DNA of 56,852 nt from an uncultured Clostridia bacterium. GTDB taxonomy: Bacteria > Bacillota > Clostridia > Christensenellales > Pumilibacteraceae. Positions 46,220-54,600 of the stretch are shown here, piece after piece (the stretch's first letter is position 1; each line of letters begins with the position of its first letter). Location of the stretch: positions 1-56,852 of the forward strand of contig CANRNV010000002.1 in NCBI GenBank assembly GCA_947632125.1. The letters are read 5' to 3'. The notes below the pieces were generated by a model. It did no database searches and was not told the DNA's origin. It saw only the letters and a program-made list of their open reading frames with translations. Made by a program: the position numbers and the translations under genes.

Positions 46220-47503
46220 TTATATATCAAACGGATCATCGTCTTTCGGATCGTCTTTTCGTTTGATGTCCACGATTATCTCGTCCTCGTTTGCGTCCTC
46301 AAATTCGCTTCCGAACACCGCTATCTTTATTTTGGGCTGTTTGGGAAGCGGATACTTCTTGTCCAAGACCTTGGTCACCCACAGCAAAGCAATGATAAGC
46401 AACACGATTATCCCAAGCCCGATGGCGTATGCTATCCAACTCTTCGTGTATACCTTGTACCACTGCGCCGAGCCGCCCGAAACAGCGTCGGACAGTTCGC
46501 TTTTGCTCGTAAGCTCGATGACAAGTTCGCCCGCCGCCGCAAGTTTGTCGGCATAGTCGGAATAGATCTCGTTGAGGCTTAAAAACGTGTCGTACTTCGT
46601 GTTGGTGGCAAAGCCTTTGCCGTCGCCGCTACGCAGCCCGTCGAATGAGCCTCCGATGAGTTCGAGGCACGCCTTGCCCTCCGACATAAAGGTCGAGTTG
46701 TCGCCGAGCATCGCATAGTGCGAATATTCCAGCCCGTCCACCGTGCTGTAATCGAGTATCACTCTTCCTACCGAGGGGAACGGCTTTAAGTCGCTTTGCG
46801 CCACCTCGCTTACAAGCTTGCCGTGAGGAGTAGCCACCTCGTCGGTGTAGTAAAAAACATCGCCGCCGCCCAACCTTTCGAGGTTGACGCAAAATATCAC
46901 GTCGTCGAGCGAATTTTCTTGGTTTTCGACATAAGCCTTGCTGCCGTAGTTGCCCTCGTCGGTCGCCGAAAATAAGGCGAACTTAAAGTTATATAGGTTG
47001 GTGTCGACGTTGTTTTGCAAGTAAGCGGCAAGTTCGATAAGCAGCGCCGTCGAGGTTGCCGTGCCGAGCGCGCCCTCCGCTCCCGTACCCGAAAATACGG
47101 GGTTGTCGCTGTAATGATTGGCGTACGGACAGGTGATGAGCACCGTCTTTCGTCCGTCAACGGGAGTCGTTTGGGCTACGACGTTGTACGACGTATACTC
47201 TGCTATCGAGGGAGTAAAGAAGTTTTCGTAGACCTGCCTCTTGACCGAAAACGACTGAACCGAGGCGGTAAGTCCGCACCTTATCAGCATTTCGCTCAGC
47301 AATTCCGCCGCGCTCTCACTCTCGTCGGTGAACGACGTACGGCGCGATATGGTGGTGCATATCACCTCTGTCCTATCTTTGAGGTCGGCTATGTTCAGAA
47401 CCGAGGACGGAGCTTCCGAGGCTTCCGAACCGCTCACCTGCGGAACGAAAACAAAAAGCAGCGTCATCGTAAATATTAAAATCGCAACGAAAAATCTTTT
47501 CAT
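46220..47503 (-). CDS. Membrane-anchored M28-like peptidase homologue, probably catalytically altered
   Basis: 427 residues: signal or anchor helix (about 1-26), an M28-type zinc peptidase domain, a membrane helix (about 355-380) and an acidic cytosolic tail (KRKDDPKDDDPFDI). The domain keeps ATDEGNYGSKAYVEN (matching EE.G..GS) and NLERLGGGD. The usual GADDxxSG metal Asp motif reads GALGTATST and the late His motif reads NTKYDTF. At least two zinc ligands thus appear lost. The start overlaps the previous stop (ATGA). It may bind rather than cut peptides. Confidence 0.75.
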   Translation of the reverse strand: MKRFFVAILIFTMTLLFVFVPQVSGSEASEAPSSVLNIADLKDRTEVICTTISRRTSFTDESESAAELLSEMLIRCGLTASVQSFSVKRQVYENFFTPSIAEYTSYNVVAQTTPVDGRKTVLITCPYANHYSDNPVFSGTGAEGALGTATSTALLIELAAYLQNNVDTNLYNFKFALFSATDEGNYGSKAYVENQENSLDDVIFCVNLERLGGGDVFYYTDEVATPHGKLVSEVAQSDLKPFPSVGRVILDYSTVDGLEYSHYAMLGDNSTFMSEGKACLELIGGSFDGLRSGDGKGFATNTKYDTFLSLNEIYSDYADKLAAAGELVIELTSKSELSDAVSGGSAQWYKVYTKSWIAYAIGLGIIVLLIIALLWVTKVLDKKYPLPKQPKIKIAVFGSEFEDANEDEIIVDIKRKDDPKDDDPFDI

Positions 47504-48036
47504 AACAACACCGCCGAAAGAAGTCCCCAAGCCGTAAATATCAAAGTCAAAACTATATACAGCCTGCCGAAATACATTACTATCGCTTTCCAATTGTAGT
47601 TTTTGACATAGTTGACGCAAATAAACCTTAGGTACAGGATAAAAAAGCCCGCCGTCGCCAAGATCGGCACTATTATTCCGCCCCAAAACGACATCAGCGG
47701 AACAAAAAAGTAGACTATGCTTATAAGCCCCGTAACGATATTGGCTCCGATGTAAAAATAAGGAAGAGCATAAACCATGTCGTCTACCGGCAAGTTCGGA
47801 GTGCGTTTGAGGGCGTAGGCGAAAAATTTGACTATCAGCAAGTACAGGATGATCGGCACGACGCCGGCAACAAAAAACGCGAAAATGTCATTGTCCAAAA
47901 AGCCGTAGCCCGCATAACCGGACAGCACAGATGCAACGGACGTACGAGAAGAATACCAGCCCGCAAAACAAAACGACAGGTACAAGAAAAAATTCATCAG
48001 TCCTTTTTTTATCTTTTTTTCTTTGATTATGCTCAT
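47500..48036 (-). CDS. Polytopic membrane protein, Yip1-like, unknown function
   Basis: 178 residues with about five hydrophobic segments (roughly 15-35, 47-72, 92-115, 118-140, 152-175) and a Lys-rich start (IIKEKKIKKGLMNFF). The layout recalls Yip1-domain proteins of Bacillota, but I see no decisive motif. Overlaps by 4 bp (ATGA) at both ends tie it firmly to holA and the M28-like gene. Confidence 0.65.
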   Translation of the reverse strand: MSIIKEKKIKKGLMNFFLYLSFCFAGWYSSRTSVASVLSGYAGYGFLDNDIFAFFVAGVVPIILYLLIVKFFAYALKRTPNLPVDDMVYALPYFYIGANIVTGLISIVYFFVPLMSFWGGIIVPILATAGFFILYLRFICVNYVKNYNWKAIVMYFGRLYIVLTLIFTAWGLLSAVLL

Positions 48037-48980
48037 CTGTCTCCCTTTATGGCTACGTTACTTGCAAAATTTATCATCGCCAACTTATCGCCGATAAGCC
48101 CCGATTTGTAATCGAAATCCACCTTGTGTAGTTCGTCGCAAATGCTTTTAAGCCGCTTTACCGAAAAACTCTTTGCCTGACTTTTCATCTTCTTGTACGG
48201 ATAGTCGCTTATATTCAAACACGACTTCACCGTTTCCTCGTCGGGCGTAATGGCAATGTACAACAGCTTGCGAAAGTGGGAATAAATAAGACCGAATACG
48301 CTCGACGCCCCCCCGCTTCCGCTCATCATGTCGTCCATAATGGCAAGCGCACGCTCGCCGTTCTTTGCCGCCAAGCAGTCGCATAGGTCAAAGACCCTGT
48401 ATTCGAGTTCGGGCGTAACAAGCCGCTCGACGTCGGCGCTCTCGATAGTGCCGCCCGCCTTAAAGGCAATAAGCTTACTTAGTTCCACCGAGATCCTCGT
48501 CATGCTCCTGCCGCAATAGGCTATGAGCAACTTGGCTGCCGGAGCGGTCACCTTAACACCCGCCTCATTGCACTTGCGAGCAATGTACGAAGTGATCATC
48601 CCCTCGTCCTGCTTGGAACAGTCCACCACTTCGGCTCTGTCCTTGATCGCCCCGAGGTTGCTCGTAAGCGACGGACTGACAATGACAATGACCGAATCGG
48701 GCGACGGCGAACCCAAATACCTTTTCAGCTCGTCGGCGGACTTTACGAAATTCTCGCAAATCACCACCCTCACGGGGCTCATGAGCGGAAATACCACTGC
48801 CGCAGCAACGATCTCGTCTGCCGAGGGCGCGTCGAGTTTTATTATGTTCATCTCCGGCAACTCGACAAGCGAACATATAGTCTTGATTGCCGCGTCGATA
48901 ATAAAGGGATCGTCGCCGCTAAGCACATAACACGCTTTCCTGTCCTGTTTTACGCTCCTTGGTAACTCGATAAACTTCAT
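48033..48980 (-). CDS. holA: DNA polymerase III delta subunit
   Basis: Clamp-loader subunit of 315 residues. It shows the degenerate AAA+ core (CYVLSGDDPFIIDAAIKTI; VRVVICENF; DSVIVIVSPSL) and the C-terminal helical collar (VFGLIYSHFRKLLYIAI; LKSICDELHKVDFDYKSGLI). The start ATG 48980 has no ribosome site, but a TTGCAA-N17-TACAAT promoter ends 7 nt before it. It is the first gene of a seven-gene operon through the thioredoxin lipoprotein. Confidence 0.9.
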   Translation of the reverse strand: MKFIELPRSVKQDRKACYVLSGDDPFIIDAAIKTICSLVELPEMNIIKLDAPSADEIVAAAVVFPLMSPVRVVICENFVKSADELKRYLGSPSPDSVIVIVSPSLTSNLGAIKDRAEVVDCSKQDEGMITSYIARKCNEAGVKVTAPAAKLLIAYCGRSMTRISVELSKLIAFKAGGTIESADVERLVTPELEYRVFDLCDCLAAKNGERALAIMDDMMSGSGGASSVFGLIYSHFRKLLYIAITPDEETVKSCLNISDYPYKKMKSQAKSFSVKRLKSICDELHKVDFDYKSGLIGDKLAMINFASNVAIKGDR

Positions 48981-48987
48981 AAGTTAT

Positions 48988-49016
48988 ATTGTAATACAAA
49001 AATTCGGTTTTTGCAA
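48988..49016 (-). promoter_or_regulatory. Promoter of the holA-cdaA operon, leaderless layout
   Basis: TTGCAA (49016-49011), 17-bp spacer and TACAAT (48993-48988), then 7 nt to the start codon. Confidence 0.65.
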
Positions 49017-49101
49017 GCGTTTTTGTAATATTAGTTCAAAAAGCCGCCAAACACACCAAAGCAAAACAGCACAATTAATGTCACACGCCTATGCCCATTC
49101 T

Positions 49102-49447
49102 CAAAAAGTTAATGCGAAGCGGAGCAAATAAAGTCGCACGCGGCTTACCCGCCAAACACACTTTCGAGCGAAGCGGAGAATATTTCTACCGCAAACGCCC
49201 AACTCGCCCATAAAAAGTTTTTTGGTTACTTTTTTACCAAAAAAGCAATCTCGCCCCAAAAAGTTAATGCGAAACGGAGCAAATAAAGTTACGCGCGGCT
49301 CGTTCGCCCATAAAAGTTTTTTGGTTACTTTTTTACCAAAAAAGCAATCTCGCCCCAAAAAGTTAATGCGAAACGGAGCAAATAAAGTTACGCGCGGCTC
49401 GTTCGCCCATAAAAGTTTTTTGGTTACTTTTTTTCAAAAAAGTAACA
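49102..49447. repeat. 99-100 bp tandem repeat array
   Basis: Unit 1 at 49206-49305 (100 bp) and unit 2 at 49306-49404 (99 bp) differ by a single base. A third partial unit runs from 49405, and a diverged half unit lies at 49102-49152. Each unit holds a hairpin CTTTTTTGGT/ACCAAAAAAG and a conserved AATGCGAAACGGAGCAAATA segment. Short open frames through it merely reflect its 99-bp period. This fills the 450-bp gap between holA and the gate-domain gene. Confidence 0.9.
49416..49447. repeat. Dispersed hairpin element, copy 1
   Basis: Identical over 32 bp to 56084-56115. Core GTTAC-T7-C-A6-GTAAC. The stop codon of the gate-domain gene lies in its centre. Confidence 0.8.
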
Positions 49448-50927
49448 GGGCGAATAGATAATAGAGCCAATGTGCACAAAAGCCGGCGACGACACCGCCG
49501 ATCGTATGATACAAAATGGAACTCGTAGTCAGCTTTCTGAACCCAAGAGAGTCCATCATAGCAACGTGCGTGGATAAATAGCCGCTCCAAAACATACACA
49601 TGGACGTAAACACCGCGAGCTCCGTAGCGGTAAATGCCCCGTCTTTGACAATGCCTATCGCAGCGCCCGCACTTCCGAGCGCGGTAATGGGCACACTTAT
49701 CGCCCCCGGCGTGGTAAACCCGAATAACGGCTTGAGTATTACCGACAACTTTTCCCCTATCCAAGGCAAAAGCGCAACGCCCTGATGCGCAGCTCCGTCA
49801 TAACCGCCGACGGCTTGCATAACTCCGTTCACCTCCACCAAGCGTTCCCCATTGGTCAAGAGCATGACCATGTTGGCAATGATAAGCACACCGGGGATTA
49901 TCGCCATGCCGATCTTGACGCCGCTCGCACCGCCCTCGAGCAAACTGTCGAAGAACCTTTGGACAAAGCCGCCCTTTCGAGCCTCACGCTGATTGACCGC
50001 ATCGTACACAACGTCGCCGACGGGTGCCGCGGGCGCGTCGGGTCCGAACATCTTCTTGGACTTGCGGAGCATGAGCCTCGTGGCAAGCACACTGCCTATT
50101 ATCGCCCCGACAACACCCATAGCCACGGCAAGACCGACACTGCCCTTTCCGTCCGATGTCGATTGACCCGCAATGGTTATGACGACAATAAGTCCCATAC
50201 CGAACGCCGTGCCGAGATTGGTAAGCCCGCAAAGCTGGTACTTCTTAAAATAGCGACGATACCTCACATCGTCGGCAAGCGTGAGCACGGCGGGGTTGTC
50301 GGACAAAAACGTGGAGAATATCGCCACGCTCGTCGCCCCCGGCATACCGTAAATGGGCTTCATAAGCGGCGAGAGCGCCTTGTTCGCAAGCGAAATGACG
50401 CCGAACTCGGTGAGGACCGAACTAAGCGCACCGATGACGACCGCCACGCCGAGCAGATAAAAGCAGGTGTTAAGGAGCAGGTCGAGCGCATTGTTGAAAA
50501 GCGTGTTGAGCATATTGCCAAAGCCCATTATTACCCCTATGGGGACAAATATCGCCAAAACAACGACGAGAGTGATAAATCCCTCGACGCTCACCGCCTT
50601 TTTTATGACGTACTTTTGTATATCCTCATCTTCCTCGTGCCCGCGAATCCTTCGCCTCGGACGACGGAACCAGTCGAGCAAATGTCTTTTACGATATTCG
50701 TACGGCAGCTTTTCGACGGGCTCTTTGTTGAGTTCCTCTATCGCCTTTTCTTCGGTCGGGTTTGCCTCGGCGGGATCGGCTCCGCCGACCTCGTCGACCG
50801 CTTTTACGGCGGGATTGGCGCCGTCGACATCGCCAGCCGCTTTTACTGCGGGATCGCCGTCCTCGCCTACGGGGATGTCATTTTCGCCGAGTTCGCTTTC
50901 GGGACCGACGCTGTTTTTCTTTGACAT
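49434..50927 (-). CDS. Nucleoside-recognition (gate) domain membrane protein
   Basis: 497 residues. Residues 1-75 are an acidic, repetitive, disordered tail (DPAVKA, NPAVKA, DPAEANP). A basic stretch LLDWFRRPRRRIRG then leads into 8-10 membrane helices. The phrases FGVISLANKALSPLMKPIYGMPGATS, FLSDNPAVLTLADD and late PITALGSAGAAIGI mark a paired gate/SpmA-SpmB-like fold found in YjiH-type and spore-maturation proteins. Transport substrate unknown. The last codons and stop lie inside a repeat hairpin, so the C-terminus may have been moulded by repeat insertion. Promoter TTGACA-N17-TATAAT and GGAG site present. Confidence 0.8.
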   Translation of the reverse strand: MSKKNSVGPESELGENDIPVGEDGDPAVKAAGDVDGANPAVKAVDEVGGADPAEANPTEEKAIEELNKEPVEKLPYEYRKRHLLDWFRRPRRRIRGHEEDEDIQKYVIKKAVSVEGFITLVVVLAIFVPIGVIMGFGNMLNTLFNNALDLLLNTCFYLLGVAVVIGALSSVLTEFGVISLANKALSPLMKPIYGMPGATSVAIFSTFLSDNPAVLTLADDVRYRRYFKKYQLCGLTNLGTAFGMGLIVVITIAGQSTSDGKGSVGLAVAMGVVGAIIGSVLATRLMLRKSKKMFGPDAPAAPVGDVVYDAVNQREARKGGFVQRFFDSLLEGGASGVKIGMAIIPGVLIIANMVMLLTNGERLVEVNGVMQAVGGYDGAAHQGVALLPWIGEKLSVILKPLFGFTTPGAISVPITALGSAGAAIGIVKDGAFTATELAVFTSMCMFWSGYLSTHVAMMDSLGFRKLTTSSILYHTIGGVVAGFCAHWLYYLFALLLF

Positions 50928-50978
50928 AGTTACATTCTCCGTTAAAAACTCGAAATCTATTGTTTCGAACCATACTAA

Positions 50979-51007
50979 ATTATAATAATTTCCGTCCGAT
51001 GTGTCAA
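50979..51007 (-). promoter_or_regulatory. Promoter of the gate-domain gene
   Basis: TTGACA (51007-51002), 17-bp spacer and TATAAT (50984-50979), both full consensus. Its -35 box is one arm of the inverted repeat GTCAA-N5-TTGAC shared with the luxS promoter. Confidence 0.85.
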
Positions 51008-51012
51008 TTGAT

Positions 51013-51041
51013 TTGACTGAAAAATACCGTTATAGTATAAT
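51013..51041 (+). promoter_or_regulatory. Promoter of luxS
   Basis: TTGACT (51013-51018), 17-bp spacer and TATAAT (51036-51041). Back-to-back with the gate-gene promoter; the two -35 boxes are 5 bp apart. Confidence 0.85.
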
Positions 51042-51063
51042 TTTTCAGCGGAGGTTACTATTT

Positions 51064-51498
51064 ATGGAAAAAATAGCTTCATTTACGATAAACCACCTCG
51101 AACATCCGGCGGGAATTTACCTGTCGCGAAAAGACGGCGACGTGTACACCTACGACGTGCGCATCTGCAAGCCGTACTGCGACAAACTGCTCACCAACGG
51201 GCAAATGCACTCGCTCGAGCATCTGCTTGCCACCGTTTTGCGCAACGGCGCGCTTAAAGACAAGACGATCTATGTGGGACCGATGGGCTGCCAGACCGGC
51301 TTTTACGTGCTTTTGCGCGGAGTGGAACTCAGCGAGGCGACGGATTACATAGTGTGGGGATTTAAGGAGATCCTCGCCTACAACGGGAATATGCCGGGCG
51401 CAAGCGCGGTCGAGTGCGGCAACTTCACCAACCTAAGCGTGGGCAAGGCAAAGCTTGCGGCGAGATTATTCCTAAAACGAGCGGGCAAAATTCAATAA
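51064..51498 (+). CDS. luxS: S-ribosylhomocysteine lyase LuxS
   Basis: A 144-residue iron/zinc enzyme that turns S-ribosylhomocysteine into homocysteine and DPD, the AI-2 precursor. Metal motif HSLEH (His49, His53) with Glu52, catalytic Cys in GCQTGF (Cys76), and third ligand in ECGNF (Cys118) are intact. ATG 51064 follows GCGGAGGT; an upstream in-frame GTG overlaps the promoter and is rejected. It is monocistronic, upstream of nifJ. No mtnN/pfs gene is in view. Confidence 0.95.
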   Translation: MEKIASFTINHLEHPAGIYLSRKDGDVYTYDVRICKPYCDKLLTNGQMHSLEHLLATVLRNGALKDKTIYVGPMGCQTGFYVLLRGVELSEATDYIVWGFKEILAYNGNMPGASAVECGNFTNLSVGKAKLAARLFLKRAGKIQ

Positions 51499-51534
51499 CA
51501 ACGCAAAGAATTTTTCTAAATAAAGTCAAAATAT

Positions 51535-51563
51535 TTGACTAAAAACAAATAAACCTATATAAT
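51535..51563 (+). promoter_or_regulatory. Promoter of nifJ
   Basis: TTGACT (51535-51540), 17-bp spacer and TATAAT (51558-51563), giving a leader of about 78 nt. Confidence 0.85.
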
Positions 51564-51576
51564 GGTAAACGAGTTG

Positions 51577-51592
51577 TTTTGCAAATGCAAAA
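51577..51592 (+). promoter_or_regulatory. Palindrome in the nifJ leader
   Basis: TTTTGC-AAAT-GCAAAA, perfect arms, beginning about 8 nt after the predicted transcription start. Possible operator; it is not a Rex-type site. Confidence 0.45.
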
Positions 51593-51647
51593 TCAAACTT
51601 TTCAATAAGACAACAATTATCTTATGGATAAAAAATGGAGGTAAATT

Positions 51648-54600
51648 ATGAAGAAAATGACCATTGATGGCAATACCGCCGCATCGCATATAGCTTATGC
51701 GTTCAGCGAAGTGGCAGCCATCTACCCCATCACCCCGTCTTCGCCCATGGCGGAGTACGCCGACGAATGGGCTGCTCAGGGCAGGCTCAATATGTTCGGC
51801 GAGCCTCTTCGTCTTGCGGAGATGCAAAGTGAGGGAGGCGCGGCGGGTGCGGTACACGGCTCGCTTGCAGCAGGCGCATTGACCACGACGTACACCGCAA
51901 GTCAAGGCTTGCTCCTTATGATCCCCAATATGTACAAGATCGCGGGCGAATTGCTTCCCACCGTATTCCACGTCAGCGCAAGGGCGCTTGCCGCTCATGC
52001 CCTCAGCATATTCGGCGACCATGCCGACGTAATGGCTTGCCGTCAAACGGGTTTTGCAATGCTTGCGTCCAACTCGGTACAGGAGGCTATGGACCTCGCC
52101 CTTGTGGCGCACCTGTCCACACTTCGCGCCAAGGTGCCGTTTATCCACTTCTTCGACGGATTCAGGACAAGCCACGAGATCTCCAAAATCGACGGCATAG
52201 AGTACGAGGAAATTTTGGAACTTGTAAAGAAACTCGGCATCATGGAAGATATAAAGGACTTTAAGGCAAGAGCGCTCAATCCCGAGCATCCGCATCAAAC
52301 GGGTACGGCTCAAAACCCCGATATTTACTTCCAGAACAGAGAAGCTGCCAACAAGTATTACGACGCTACCCCCGCCATCGTCGCCGAGATGATGAAAGAG
52401 GTATCCGCCCTCACCGGCAGAAAGTACGAGCTTTATCAATACTACGGCGCAAAGGACGCGACCGACATCATCATAATGATGGGCTCGGGTTGCGAAGCCG
52501 TCGAGGAAACCGTCGATTACCTTAACGCCAAGGGACAAAAGGTCGGCTTGCTCAAAGTAAGGCTCTATCGTCCCTTCTCGGTAAAGGACTTCATTGGCGC
52601 AATTCCCGCTTCGGTCAAGAGGATCGCCGTTATGGACAGGACCAAGGAAGCCGGCTCGCTCGGTGAGCCGCTCTACCTCGACGTCGTAGCCGCTCTTAAC
52701 GAAAGCGGACGCAACGTGACCGTCATCGGCGGCAGATACGGACTCGGCTCCAAGGAGTTCAACCCCTCGATGGTCGGCGCGATCTACGACAACCTCAAAG
52801 CCAAGGAGCCCATCAATCACTTCACCGTAGGTATCAACGACGACGTAACACACAAGTCGCTCGAAATAAAGACGTTTATCAACGCTTCGCCCGAGGGCAC
52901 CAGCCGATGCAAGTTCTACGGTCTCGGCAGCGACGGAACGGTCGGCGCCAACAAGAACAGCATCAAGATCATCGGCGACCATACCGATATGTACGCTCAG
53001 GGCTACTTCGTTTACGACTCCAAAAAGAGCGGCGGCATAACGATCTCGCACCTCCGCTTCGGCAAGACGCCCATCAAGTCGAGCTACATCATCGACCAGG
53101 CGGACTTCGTGGCTTGCCACAACCCCTCCTATGTAACAAGGTACAATATGACCTCGGACATCAAGGACGGCGGCGTATTCCTCCTCAACTGCAAGTGGAG
53201 CGAAAGCGAACTCGAAAATGAGCTTCCCGCCTCGATGAAGAGGGACATCGCAAGCAAAAAGCTCCGCTTCTACACCATAGACGCACTTAAAATCGCCAAC
53301 GAAGCCGGCATGGGCGGTAGGATCAACGGCGTTATGCAGGCGGCTTTCTTCAAACTCGCCGACATAATCCCCTACTCCGACGCAGAAACCTACATGAAGC
53401 AGGCTATCAAAAAGACGTACGGCAAAAAGGGCGACGACGTCGTAAAGAAGAACTGCGACGCTATCGACAACGCCATCTCGGGACTTAAAGAAGTTAAGTA
53501 CCCCTCGTCTTGGGCGACCGCAACCGAGGGCGCAAAGATCGAAACCACCTCGGACGACGAATATTACAGGAATTTCATCCATCCCATCGTATCGCAAGAG
53601 GGCGACAAACTTCCCGTTTCGGCATTCAACGCCGACGGCAGCGTTCCCACCGCCACCACCAAGTACGAAAAGAGAGGTATCGCAGCCAAGGTTCCCTCTT
53701 GGATCCCCGAAAACTGCATACAATGCAACATCTGCTCGCTCGTTTGCCCGCACGCTTGCATTCGTCCCGTACTTACCGAGGACAAGGACCTGCCCGAGGG
53801 CTTTGTCGTTAAGCCCGCTACGGGTCTAAACGGCTACTCGTTCCGTATTCAGCTTTCGCCGCTTGATTGCACGGGCTGCGGCAGCTGCGTAAACGTCTGC
53901 CCCGCCAAGAACAAGGCGCTCGAAATGAAGCCGCTCGACGCCGTTTCTTCCGTCGAAGAAAAGAACTATGCGTTCTCGCTCGAAGTAAAGCAACCCGACG
54001 TATCGGCTAAGTTCAAGCCCAATACCGTAAAGGGCAGCCAATTCCTTCAACCGCTCTTCGAATTCTCGGGCGCGTGCGCAGGCTGCGGCGAAACTCCGTA
54101 TGTAAAACTCGTTACTCAGCTTTTCGGCGACAGAATGGTTGTGGCAAACGCCACCGGCTGCTCGTCCATCTACGGCGGCTCGGCTCCCACCTGCCCGTAC
54201 ACCGTAAACGCAAAGGGTCACGGTCCCGCTTGGGGCAACAGCCTCTTCGAGGACAATGCGGAGTTCGGCTATGGCATGAACCTCGCATACAAGGCTCGCA
54301 GGGCTAAGCTCAGCTCGCTTATGAATAAGGCGATAGAACTCGGCGCTTGCCACTGCGTTGCCGATCCGTTTAAGAAGTGGCTCGAAGATTGCAACGACGT
54401 CGAACTCACTCGTCAGGTAAAAGCCGATGTCGACGCCAATATCGATAACGCCATCAATAAGGCAAGCGGCGAACTTAAAGACGTCCTTACCGAAATCAAG
54501 GACAGCGCGGATTGCATCGTTAAAAAGTCCATTTGGATCTTCGGCGGCGACGGCTGGGCTTATGATATCGGCTACGGCGGACTTGACCACGTGCTCGCAA

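Noticed and set aside
49102-49447. Tandem repeat as a CRISPR array
   Set aside because: The repeats are contiguous 99-100 bp units without unique spacers, and no cas gene is nearby.
49222-49461. Small repetitive protein encoded in the 99-bp repeats
   Set aside because: The frame stays open because 99 is divisible by three; no start signals are present.
51555-53753. 732-codon open frame antisense to nifJ
   Set aside because: Composition is that of a complement frame, and nifJ on the other strand is certain.
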